From assembly GCA_020852815.1 (NCBI GenBank), contig JADZAN010000046.1, forward strand, positions 1-64,000: a stretch of 64,000 nucleotides of DNA, given 5' to 3'. This DNA comes from Gemmatimonadaceae bacterium. Its GTDB lineage: Bacteria; Gemmatimonadota; Gemmatimonadetes; Gemmatimonadales; Gemmatimonadaceae. A program made the translations under genes and the position numbers. Positions 8,405 through 16,219 of the stretch are shown in pieces (positions within the stretch are counted from its first letter, which is position 1; every line of letters starts with the position of its first letter). Below the pieces are notes generated by a model, which saw only the letters and a list, made by a program, of their open reading frames with translations, searched no databases and was not told the origin of the DNA.

Positions 8405-9637
8405 TCAGCCCCGCTTCCCCGCCATGCTCATGCGCGGGCCGACGGTGGGGAGTTCGTGTCCCTTGAGCAGGACGTTCCAGTAGATCGACCGAAAGGCGAG
8501 CTTCCCCCAGTGGTTCACGCGCGTCTCCTCGAGGAGCGTGAATGGTCCAACGATGGGAAGCGGGAACCGGCCCGCGAGCGGCTCCACGTCGTAGTTGAAG
8601 TCGATGAGCGTCGCCTTGCCATAGCCCGTCTCGATGAAGCAGTTGGCATGGCCGTCGAAGCCGGGATCGAGCGGGAGGCCGGCGATGGCGCGACGCACGT
8701 TCCCGGTGAGCACCTCGGCCTGGAAGTGCGCCACCGACCCCGCCTTCGACGAGGAGAGATCGGTCGCGTCGCCAATCACGAAGACGTTCTCGAAAGCCCT
8801 GGACTGCAGCGTGTGCCGATCGGTGGGGACAAAGTCGAGTTCGTTGCCCAGCCCCGACGTGGCAATCGCTGCACTCCCGCGGTGCGTGGGGACGGTGACG
8901 AGGAGATCGTACGGGATCTCGCGCCCGTCCCAGCTCCTGAGCATGCGCGCCGAACCGTCCACTTCGCCCGTGTTGAAGGTCGTCTCGACCGCGATGCCCC
9001 GCTCCTCGAGCAGCCCTCCCATCATGTCGGAGCACCGCTTCTTGGTGAAGGCGCTGTCCAGCGGCGTGGCATACACCAGCTCGACGTCGTCGCGCATGCC
9101 GCGCCCCGCGAAGAACGCCTCGGCCAGGAAGAGAAACTCGAGCGGGGCCACCGGGCACTTGATCGGCATCTCGACCACGTTCACGACGAGCCGCCCGCCC
9201 TTCCATGTGCGCAACTTCTCGCCCAGGGCCGAGGCGCCGTCGAGCGTGTAGAAGTCGAACGCCGTATCACGCCAACCCTTGCCTGTCAGTCCCTCCGTCT
9301 CGGCGGGGACGATGCGACTCCCCGTGGCGATGATGAGGAAGTCGTAGGCGATCGATGCGCCTCCCAATAGGGTGACGCGGTTCTCATCCGGGACGATGCG
9401 GTCGACCACGGCGAGGATGAGCTTTGCGGCTGGCGGCAGCACCGCCGAGCGCCGCTTCACCAGCTCGGAGCGCGTGTAGTCGCCGAACGGAAGAAAGAGG
9501 AGTCCCGGCTGGTAGACGTGCTCGTCGTCCTGGTCGACGACGGCGATCTCCCAGTCATCCAGCGGGAGGACATGGACCAGCTTGGCCGCCATCATGGTGC
9601 CGGCGGTGCCGCCGCCAAGGATCAGGATCCGTTTCAT
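8405..9637 (-). CDS. Sulfide:quinone oxidoreductase-like FAD flavoprotein
   Basis: Pyridine-nucleotide-disulfide/SQR superfamily flavoprotein that would oxidise sulfide or a related thiol to polysulfide and pass electrons to quinone. GGGTAGTMMAAKL binds FAD, FLIIATGSRIVP is the second motif and NVFVIGDATDL the third. Candidate redox cysteines are in EMPIKCPVAPLEF, KKRCSDMM and ANCFIETGYGKA, so more than one Cys is available for a polysulfide cycle. First gene of the sulfur operon; ATG 9637 has GGAG upstream and lies about 40 bases after the predicted sigma-54 start. A non-sulfide substrate is possible, but TusE/DsrC and DsrE neighbours favour sulfur. Confidence 0.82.
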   Translation of the reverse strand: MKRILILGGGTAGTMMAAKLVHVLPLDDWEIAVVDQDDEHVYQPGLLFLPFGDYTRSELVKRRSAVLPPAAKLILAVVDRIVPDENRVTLLGGASIAYDFLIIATGSRIVPAETEGLTGKGWRDTAFDFYTLDGASALGEKLRTWKGGRLVVNVVEMPIKCPVAPLEFLFLAEAFFAGRGMRDDVELVYATPLDSAFTKKRCSDMMGGLLEERGIAVETTFNTGEVDGSARMLRSWDGREIPYDLLVTVPTHRGSAAIATSGLGNELDFVPTDRHTLQSRAFENVFVIGDATDLSSSKAGSVAHFQAEVLTGNVRRAIAGLPLDPGFDGHANCFIETGYGKATLIDFNYDVEPLAGRFPLPIVGPFTLLEETRVNHWGKLAFRSIYWNVLLKGHELPTVGPRMSMAGKRG

Positions 9638-9688
9638 CGCGCCACTCCGGGTTCGTAGTCCCAGCGTCCCGTTCGCGCGATTGGAAGG

Positions 9689-9703
9689 GCATCATGCGGG
9701 CCA
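9689..9703 (-). promoter_or_regulatory. Sigma-54 (-24/-12) promoter of the sulfur operon
   Basis: On the minus strand TGGCCCGCATGATGC matches the RpoN consensus TGGCACG-N4-TTGC at all positions but two, with invariant GG and GC correctly spaced. The predicted start is near 9677, giving a 40-base leader to the SQR-like ATG. A sigma-54 activator is encoded just upstream. Confidence 0.72.
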
Positions 9704-9789
9704 GCGCACGGTCCCGAGGCGAAGCGCAAGGGGGGCAACGCGTTAGGCACCCGGCCGCATGGGCGCGGCGCGCCCGAATGAAACGCGAC

Positions 9790-9827
9790 GTTGCAACAGG
9801 CGAAACATCGTGAAACTCGATGTTTCA
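9790..9827. promoter_or_regulatory. Palindromic upstream activating site for the sulfur operon
   Basis: The palindrome GTTGCAAC (9790-9797) is followed by a long inverted repeat: GAAACATCG (9802-9810) with CGATGTTTC (9818-9826), nested with TGAAAC-N5-GTTTCA (9811-9827). It is centred about 137 bases upstream of the predicted sigma-54 start, a normal enhancer distance. GTTGCAAC also occurs at 11679-11686 before the regulator. It also lies after the regulator's stop, so a terminator role is an alternative for the hairpin. Confidence 0.5.
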
Positions 9828-9879
9828 AGACGAACGCGCCGCGGCACCAGCCAGCGACGCTCATCGCCGCCGCGCGACG

Positions 9880-11667
9880 CTACAGCCGGTACTCCTTCAT
9901 CTTCCGCCACAGCGTCGTGCGGCTCATCCCCAGGGCGCGTGCCGCCTCGTCGCGGCGATAGCGCGCGCGCTCCAGCGCACCACGGATGCGCTGCATCTCC
10001 TCCTGCCCAGCCGGCGTTCCGGCCTCGCCAACCCCCACCCCGCCAGCTCCGCGCATCGCGCCATTCGCCGCCGGCAGCCGCAACGCGACGGGCGAGGCGG
10101 CGCGCGTATCCACGGCAATCCCCGGCGGCAGGTGCGTCACCTGCACCGTCTGGCCATCGCACAGCGCCGTGGCGTACTCCAGCGCGTTCTCCAGCTCGCG
10201 CACGTTCCCCGGCCAATCCCAGGAGACCAGGGCATCCAGTGCCGCCGGGGACAGGCGCAGCGCGCGCCCCCGACGCTGGCCAATGCGCTCGAGCAGGTGC
10301 GGAATGAGGAGCGTGAGATCGTCACGACGCTCGCGCAGTGGCGGCACGTGAATGGGGACGACGCGGAGACGGTAGAAGAGATCCTCGCGGAAGCGCCCTG
10401 CCGCCACCGCCGCCGCGAGATCCACATGCGTGGCGGCGATCACGCGCACGTCGGCGGTTCGCGTGCGCGACTCTCCCACGCGCTCGAACGTATGATCCTG
10501 CAGCACACGCAGGAGCTTGGCCTGCAGCGCCGGTGGCATATCACCGATCTCGTCGAGGAAGAGCGTCCCGCCCTCGGCGGCCTCGAAGCGCCCGGCGCGA
10601 TCGCGCAGTGCGCCAGTGAAGGCGCCGCGCACGTGCCCGAACAGTTCGCTCTCCAACAGCTCCGCCGGGAGCGCGGCGCAGTTCACCGCCACGAACGGTC
10701 CGCGCCGCCCCGATCGTGCATGCAGCGCGCGCGCCACCATCTCCTTCCCCGTCCCGCTCTCCCCCGTGACGAGGATAGTCGCGTCGTTGTCGTGCAGGAG
10801 TTCGATGAGTCGAAAGATGCGTTGCATCTGTGGCCCGCGCCCGACGATTCCCTCGAAGGCGGGGAGCGCATCGGCACGCGCCAGGTCCGAGCCCGGACGA
10901 ATCATGATCGCCGTTCTCGCCCCCGAGCTGCCGCAGTGCGTCGTGGCAGCGATGGGGCCGAGCGAGATGGAGACCGGGATCCCCTCGCCGTCGCGCGCGA
11001 CCAACTCGGCGGCGAGCCCTTCGCGTCGCACGCCGGCGTCGAGCGCCTGGCGCAATAGATCGGGGGCTCCATCGCGCGCATCGCGCAGGAGCAACGCCAG
11101 CGGCCGCCCGCGCAGCGCGTCAGGCGCAACGCCCAGCATCGCGGCCAACGCCGTGGATGCCGACATGACGCGCTGCCCGGCGTCGGCAATCACGTACCAG
11201 CGCCCCAGGCTGCCAAGGAGCGTCTCCAGCTGCTCGCGGCCGTCCATGACCTCGTGGACGCCGAGGGTGTGTGCCTCGGGGCTCCGCGTGTCCGCCAGGC
11301 GCAACGTCTCGATGGCCCCCGTCACGTTACCCTGCGCGTCGCGCACCACCTCGCCCGCGCGCACGACCTCGAGCTCGGCGCCGGTCCTGGTATAGACGGT
11401 GAGCGGTGTCTCGTCGACATGCCCGTGCCGGAAGACGCCACACCCCTTGAGGCACTCGCGGCAACGGATGAGCGAGATGCACGGCTTCCCGATCACGTCC
11501 GCCGCGGTAAAGCCGGTGATGCGTTCCAGCTGCGGGCTGACGGCGATGATGGTGCGGTCGGCGTCGACCTCGAACCAGCCGACACCGGAGAGCCTGGCAA
11601 TGACGTCGCGTGCGCGATCGGCTTCCGGCGGCGCCAGCGCCGGGCGATGTGGGGCGGCCTTCACCAT
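9880..11667 (-). CDS. Sigma-54-dependent activator, PAS-AAA-Fis, FisR-like
   Basis: Enhancer-binding activator that uses ATP to open sigma-54 promoters. An N-terminal PAS-type domain carries four clustered Cys (residues 63, 69, 72 and 76, in [17 protein letters not shown]), and a second PAS-like segment follows. The AAA+ domain has Walker A GESGTGKE (about 302-309), the sigma-54 contact loop GAFTGA (about 348-353) and [10 protein letters not shown]; a Fis-type helix-turn-helix ends the protein ([20 protein letters not shown]). ATG 11667 is preferred over 11703 because the later start leaves the palindromes at 11669-11696 outside the gene. FisR proteins that sense sulfane sulfur through cysteines and activate sqr are the closest known parallel. 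Sensing polysulfide here is inferred from the Cys cluster and neighbours. Confidence 0.88.
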   Translation of the reverse strand: MVKAAPHRPALAPPEADRARDVIARLSGVGWFEVDADRTIIAVSPQLERITGFTAADVIGKPCISLIRCRECLKGCGVFRHGHVDETPLTVYTRTGAELEVVRAGEVVRDAQGNVTGAIETLRLADTRSPEAHTLGVHEVMDGREQLETLLGSLGRWYVIADAGQRVMSASTALAAMLGVAPDALRGRPLALLLRDARDGAPDLLRQALDAGVRREGLAAELVARDGEGIPVSISLGPIAATTHCGSSGARTAIMIRPGSDLARADALPAFEGIVGRGPQMQRIFRLIELLHDNDATILVTGESGTGKEMVARALHARSGRRGPFVAVNCAALPAELLESELFGHVRGAFTGALRDRAGRFEAAEGGTLFLDEIGDMPPALQAKLLRVLQDHTFERVGESRTRTADVRVIAATHVDLAAAVAAGRFREDLFYRLRVVPIHVPPLRERRDDLTLLIPHLLERIGQRRGRALRLSPAALDALVSWDWPGNVRELENALEYATALCDGQTVQVTHLPPGIAVDTRAASPVALRLPAANGAMRGAGGVGVGEAGTPAGQEEMQRIRGALERARYRRDEAARALGMSRTTLWRKMKEYRL

Positions 11668-11668
11668 G

Positions 11669-11696
11669 GCAACACGATGTTGCAACGAAACGTTGC
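11669..11696. promoter_or_regulatory. Tandem operator palindromes before the activator gene
   Basis: Two interlocked 15-base palindromes lie immediately upstream of ATG 11667: GCAACA-CGA-TGTTGC (11669-11683) and GCAACG-AAA-CGTTGC (11682-11696). Their half-sites resemble those at 9802-9826, suggesting the activator binds its own leader. No ordinary Shine-Dalgarno fits between site and ATG, so autoregulation may act on translation start as well. Confidence 0.5.
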
Positions 11697-12240
11697 GTCG
11701 CATCGGGGGATCTGCCTAAGCCGGAGGGCCGAAAGCCGGACCTCGGAAGTGAAACGCATTCACGTGCCGTCGCGGAAGGCGCGGGGGGAGGCGGTTCGGC
11801 GTCAGCGCTCGCGCCACCGCGCGGCGGGGGTGGCGTCGGTTGGTGGCGGTTGGAGGAAACGGCCGAGGCGTCGTCGCCTGGCGTGCGAATGGCGCGTGGC
11901 GAAACGGTTCAGGGGCCCATCCGCGCCCTAACGCGGAAAGGCCCCTGTGTTACGTGACCGCTCGGCGCGGTGCGCCAGACAGCCAGTGCGGATGTGCTGC
12001 GGGTCGTGCGGACGAATTGCGGACTTACTGCAGAGTTTCTGCAGACGTACTCAGTCCTGCGAGAACCCGATTACCAGCCTCTGGCGATCCGCGCCGTTCG
12101 TGGGTCAGTAGACAATGGATCACCTCCTCGTTTGCAGGTTGGGCGTTGAGGGTGCGATGGTGCGGAGAAGATATGGGGAGGCGCGCGGGACGCAATACGG
12201 ACGCTCGCCGCCGCGCGGCGCCTTGAGCGGGGCTGGCGCT
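11697..12240. other. Intergenic region with an isolated strong hairpin
   Basis: This divergent gap holds no convincing gene. Its one clear feature is a stem-loop at 11910-11947: CAGGGGCC pairs with GGCCCCTG around an inner CCGCG/CGCGG stem whose loop carries CCCTAACG, a variant of the enriched octamer. It could be the end of an unrecognised small RNA. The rest is GC-rich sequence without motifs I can name. Confidence 0.4.
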
Positions 12241-12269
12241 TTGACTGGGCGCGGCGCGAGGGATAGGAT
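12241..12269 (+). promoter_or_regulatory. Sigma-70-type promoter of the first BNR gene
   Basis: TTGACT (12241-12246) and TAGGAT (12264-12269) are spaced by 17 bases. The predicted start near 12276 leaves a leader of about 90 bases to the ATG at 12365. Confidence 0.6.
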
Positions 12270-12364
12270 CGTGGCGACCGCAACCGCCGATGGCCCCGCT
12301 ACCGCCTGCATGTCGCGAGCGGAGACGGCGAGGCTTTCATACGCGCCTTCCCCCAGAGGTCGTG

Positions 12365-15300
12365 ATGTCCGTTCGACAGTCCTTGCGCGCCTTCGTGGTC
12401 ACGACCACGACGCTCGTCACCGGAGCAGCCGCCACGTTTGCCCGCGCCCCCCTTGCTCCTGACGAGGCGCACGCCCAGGGGTCCGCCAGGGGCGCGGCGG
12501 CAGCGGCGCCGGCGCTGGCGATTCCCGCCGAGTCGTACCGTCAGCTACAATGGCGCACGATCGGCCCCGAAGGGAACCGATTCACCTCCGCCGCCGGCAT
12601 TCCCGGCGACCCGCTCACCTATTACGTGGGCGCGGCCTCGGGCGGCGTGTGGAAGACGAACGACGGCGGCACCAACTGGCAGCCGCTGTTCGATGCGCAG
12701 CCGGTGCAGTCCATCGGGGCGCTCGCCGTGTCGCGCTCCGACCCCAACGTGGTGTGGGCGGGGACGGGCGAGGCGCACATCCGGTCGCACATCTCGCTCG
12801 GAATGGGCGTGTATCGCTCCACCGACGCGGGGCGCAACTGGACGCTGATGGGCCTGGAGAAGACGGGACGCATCGCGCGCATCGTCATTCATCCGCAGGA
12901 CCCCAACACCGTCATCGTCTGCGCGCTGGGGCACGCCTATGGCCCGCAGCCGGAGCGCGGGATCTACCGCACCACCGACGGTGGCGTCACGTGGACGCTG
13001 GCCATGCACGTGGACGACAACACCGGCTGTTCGGACCTCGCGATGGACCCGCGCAACCCGCGCATCCTGTACGCGGGGATGTGGCAACTCGAGATCCACA
13101 CGTGGGGGCGCACGAGCGGCGGTCCGGGGAGCGGGCTCTTCACGTCACGGGATGGCGGTGCCACCTGGACGCGCCTCACCGGGCGCGGCCTTCCGCGCGG
13201 TCCGGTGGGCAAGGTCGCCGTCGCGATCGCCCCGTCCAACACCGACCGCGTCTTCGCCCTGATCGAGACGGGCGACGGAATTCCCTGGAACGGACAACCG
13301 ACAGAGAGCGGGCAGCTATGGCGCTCCGACGACGGCGGCCAGAACTGGCAGCTCATCTCGCGCGACCGCAATGCGATGGGGCGCGCGCACTACTACTCGC
13401 GCATGGCCGTGAACCCCGATGACCAGGACGAGGCGTACTTTCTCACGGCGTCGTACGCGAAGACGGTGGACGGCGGGGCAACGCTCCGCACGGTGCAGGG
13501 GCGCGAGGCGCCCGGCGGCGATCACCACGACATCTGGATCGATCCCACCAACGGCAACCGGCAGCTCGTGGCGCACGACCAGGGGCTGTCGATCACGCAG
13601 AACCGCGGGAAGACGTGGTACCGCCAGCGCCTGCTCAACGCGCAGATGTACCACGTCACGGTGGACAACGAGATTCCGTACAACGTGCTGGGCAACAAGC
13701 AGGACGAGCCGTCGTATCGCGGGCCGTCCAACTCGCGCGTGATGGGCGGGCGCGGCCAGGGGATCTCACGCGGGATGTGGCATTCGGTGGGCGGCGGTGA
13801 GAGCGGGTGGGCAACGCCCGACCCCACCGACTCGAAGATCGTCTGGTCCACCGCGTCGGGATCGGGAATGGTCGGCGGCATCGTGGTGCGCTTCGAGGAG
13901 GACCGCCGCCAGTTCCGCAACGTCGAGGTCTGGCCGCAGCAGTCGAACGGCCCCGCCGACGGGGTGAAGTACCGCTTTGTCTGGGACTCCCCCTTCCAGA
14001 TCTCGCCGCACGATCACAACACGATCTACGTCGGCAGCCAGCACGTGCACCGCACGACGAATGGCGGCCAGAGCTGGGAGGTCATCTCCCCCGACCTCAC
14101 GCTCAACGACCGCACGCGCATGGGAAGCTCCGGCGGGCTCACGCCGGACAACATCGGCGTGGAGTACGCCGGCGTGGTGTACGGCATCGCCGAGTCGCCC
14201 CGGGAGAAGGGGGTGATCTGGGTGGGGACGAACGACGGTCTCGTGCAGCTGACGAGGGACAACGGGAAGTCGTGGACCAACGTCACGAAGAACATCCCGA
14301 ACCTCCCGCCATGGGGGAGCGTGCGCTCCATCGCCCCCTCGCGCTTCGACGGTGGCACGGCGTATCTCACCGTCGACTTCCACCAGGTGAACAACCGCGA
14401 CCCGTTCATCTACAAGACGACGGACTACGGCGCGACGTGGAAGTCGATCACCAACGGGATCGCCAAGTCGCCGCTCAGCTACGCCAAGGTCATCACCGAG
14501 GATCCGGTGCGACGCGGCATGCTCTACGTCGGGACGGAGAACGCGATCTACGTCTCGTTCGACGCCGGGGAGCAGTGGCAGCCATTGCAGAACGATCTCC
14601 CGCACGCGCCGGTCTCCGGCATCGTCGTGCAGGAGCACTTCAACGACCTCGTGATCTCGACGTATGGGCGTGGCTTTTGGATCATGGACGACATCACGGC
14701 GCTGCGCCAGCTCAACGCGGACGTCCTCGCCCGTCCCTCGCACCTCTTCACGCTGCGCCCTGCCTATCGGTTCCGTCCCATCACCGCGCCGTCGACCACG
14801 TACGACGATCCCACGACGGGCGAGGACCCGGAGTACGGCGCCTCGATCAACTACTACCTCAAGGCTCCGGTCGCGGGCGGCGTGAAGCTCAGCGTGGCCG
14901 ACGCCAACGGACAAGTGATCCGCACCATCACGGGAACGAACGTGGCCGGGATCAACCGCGTGTACTGGGACCTGCGGCACGAGGCGTCGAAGGAGACGCG
15001 CCTCTTTACCTCCCCGCTGTACGCGCCGCACCTCATCGCCCCGCCCAACGGGCGCGTGGCACCGGGGACGGGGCAACTCGCGATCCTCGCCGCTCCGGGG
15101 CGCTACACGGTCACGCTTGCGGCTGGCGGCGACGAGCAGCGGCAGCCGCTGGAGGTTCGCAAGGACCCGAACTCCGGCGGGACGGAAGGCGACATCGAGG
15201 CGCAAACGCGCGCCCTGGTCGCACTCCGCACCGACATGAATGACGGGGCCGACGCCGTGCAGCGTATCGAGGCAGTGCGCGTGCAGCTCGAGGCGATCGC

Positions 15301-15658
15301 CAAGGTGGTCGACGACGCCGAGGTCCGCCGCGCGGCCGACGCGCTCCTGCAGCAGTTCGTCGACCTGGAGCAGAACCTCGTCGACTTGCGGCTGACGGGC
15401 ACGGGGCAGGACGGCGTGCGCTTCGGCTCCAGGCTCCTGGGCAAGCTCAGCTACCTCGCCAACGGGATGGCCTCCAGCGACCACCGCCCCACCGACCAGC
15501 ACCTCGAGGTCCAGGGGATCCTCGGCGGCGAACTCAAGCGGCACCTCGGCGCGCTCGACGCCCTCATCGCCAACCAGCTCGCCACCTTCAACAACCTCCT
15601 CAAGTCGCGCAACGTGCCTAACGTGATTGTCCGCCCCCGGTCGCCCATCAGCGACTGA
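12365..15658 (+). CDS. Secreted BNR/sortilin-like beta-propeller protein (paralog 1)
   Basis: A ~1,097-residue exported protein with repeated BNR/Asp-box motifs such as STDAGRNWTLMG, TTDGGVTWTLA, SRDGGATWTRL and SDDGGQNWQLI, filling most of the first 800 residues (two propellers in Vps10/sortilin fashion). A C-terminal Ig-like stretch (VKLSVADANGQVIRTI) and a helical tail follow. The signal peptide is MSVRQSLRAFVVTTTTLVTG. ATG 12365 has AGAGG upstream. Databases often label such proteins glycosyl hydrolase or sialidase, but no catalytic sialidase residues are evident. A close relative lies at 30616-33864. Its role is unknown; binding or processing of extracellular protein is a guess. Confidence 0.8.
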   Translation: MSVRQSLRAFVVTTTTLVTGAAATFARAPLAPDEAHAQGSARGAAAAAPALAIPAESYRQLQWRTIGPEGNRFTSAAGIPGDPLTYYVGAASGGVWKTNDGGTNWQPLFDAQPVQSIGALAVSRSDPNVVWAGTGEAHIRSHISLGMGVYRSTDAGRNWTLMGLEKTGRIARIVIHPQDPNTVIVCALGHAYGPQPERGIYRTTDGGVTWTLAMHVDDNTGCSDLAMDPRNPRILYAGMWQLEIHTWGRTSGGPGSGLFTSRDGGATWTRLTGRGLPRGPVGKVAVAIAPSNTDRVFALIETGDGIPWNGQPTESGQLWRSDDGGQNWQLISRDRNAMGRAHYYSRMAVNPDDQDEAYFLTASYAKTVDGGATLRTVQGREAPGGDHHDIWIDPTNGNRQLVAHDQGLSITQNRGKTWYRQRLLNAQMYHVTVDNEIPYNVLGNKQDEPSYRGPSNSRVMGGRGQGISRGMWHSVGGGESGWATPDPTDSKIVWSTASGSGMVGGIVVRFEEDRRQFRNVEVWPQQSNGPADGVKYRFVWDSPFQISPHDHNTIYVGSQHVHRTTNGGQSWEVISPDLTLNDRTRMGSSGGLTPDNIGVEYAGVVYGIAESPREKGVIWVGTNDGLVQLTRDNGKSWTNVTKNIPNLPPWGSVRSIAPSRFDGGTAYLTVDFHQVNNRDPFIYKTTDYGATWKSITNGIAKSPLSYAKVITEDPVRRGMLYVGTENAIYVSFDAGEQWQPLQNDLPHAPVSGIVVQEHFNDLVISTYGRGFWIMDDITALRQLNADVLARPSHLFTLRPAYRFRPITAPSTTYDDPTTGEDPEYGASINYYLKAPVAGGVKLSVADANGQVIRTITGTNVAGINRVYWDLRHEASKETRLFTSPLYAPHLIAPPNGRVAPGTGQLAILAAPGRYTVTLAAGGDEQRQPLEVRKDPNSGGTEGDIEAQTRALVALRTDMNDGADAVQRIEAVRVQLEAIAKVVDDAEVRRAADALLQQFVDLEQNLVDLRLTGTGQDGVRFGSRLLGKLSYLANGMASSDHRPTDQHLEVQGILGGELKRHLGALDALIANQLATFNNLLKSRNVPNVIVRPRSPISD

Positions 15659-15730
15659 CGCGGCCACGGCGACGCGCACTACCTTTCGGCCACACCTCCC
15701 CTGCCTCGCCCCGCAAGCCTGAGCCATCAC

Positions 15731-16096
15731 ATGTCCCTCCTCCTGCGCCTCCTCATCAATGCGGCCGCGCTGTACGTCGCGGCGCGGTTCGTCGACGGCA
15801 TCTCGTTCTCGGGCCCGCCCATGGCGCTCATCGCCGTCGCCCTCGTCTTTGGCGTCGTCAACACCTTCGTGAAGCCGGTCATCAAGCTGTTCTCGATTCC
15901 CGTCATCTTCTTCACGCTGGGGCTCTTTCTCGTGATCATCAACGGCGCGATGCTCCTCCTTACCTCGCGCCTCTCGATGACCTTGGGGCTCGGCTTCACG
16001 GTGCGCGGCTTCGGCCCCGCCTTGCTGGGCGCAATCGTCGTCTCGCTCACCTCCCTCGTTCTCGGGCAGTTCCTGGAGGACGAAGTCAGGGCGTGA
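15731..16096 (+). CDS. Four-helix membrane protein, phage-holin superfamily IV / YvlD-like
   Basis: A 121-residue inner-membrane protein with about four hydrophobic helices (LINAAALYVAARFVDGI, ALIAVALVFGVVNTFV, IPVIFFTLGLFLVIINGAML, and ALLGAIVVSLTSLVLG). The arrangement, with a conserved NTFVKP turn and the LGLFLVIINGAML helix, matches the PF04020 group. Despite the family name these are ordinary chromosomal proteins; nothing phage-like surrounds it. It lies 72 bases after the BNR gene and ends before a shared bidirectional terminator. Confidence 0.85.
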   Translation: MSLLLRLLINAAALYVAARFVDGISFSGPPMALIAVALVFGVVNTFVKPVIKLFSIPVIFFTLGLFLVIINGAMLLLTSRLSMTLGLGFTVRGFGPALLGAIVVSLTSLVLGQFLEDEVRA

Positions 16097-16154
16097 CGCC
16101 CGCCGTCCGGCGCGACCCCCGGGCACTCCGTCTCCCCAAACGCCAAAAAGGAGC

Positions 16155-16191
16155 AAGGCCCGCGGACGCCAGTACGGCGCCCGCGGGCCTT
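16155..16191. terminator. Bidirectional terminator between convergent genes
   Basis: AAGGCCCGCGG pairs perfectly with CCGCGGGCCTT, with an inner ACGCC/GGCG extension and loop AGTA. It sits between the membrane protein (+) and the SusD gene (-). AAAAAG before and TTCC after give weak U tracts both ways. Confidence 0.8.
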
Positions 16192-16219
16192 CCCCGTTGG
16201 ATGGTGGATCCGCGTCGCG

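Noticed and set aside
12365-15658. Sialidase or glycosyl hydrolase function for the BNR proteins
   Set aside because: Only Asp-box repeats are visible; these are structural, and I cannot find a catalytic residue set.
15731-16096. Holin-like protein as a prophage marker
   Set aside because: The PF04020 group is a common chromosomal family; no phage structural, lysis or integrase genes are nearby.
13766-16156. A ~800-codon open frame on the minus strand
   Set aside because: It is antisense to the BNR propeller gene and the small membrane protein; composition is typical of a shadow frame.
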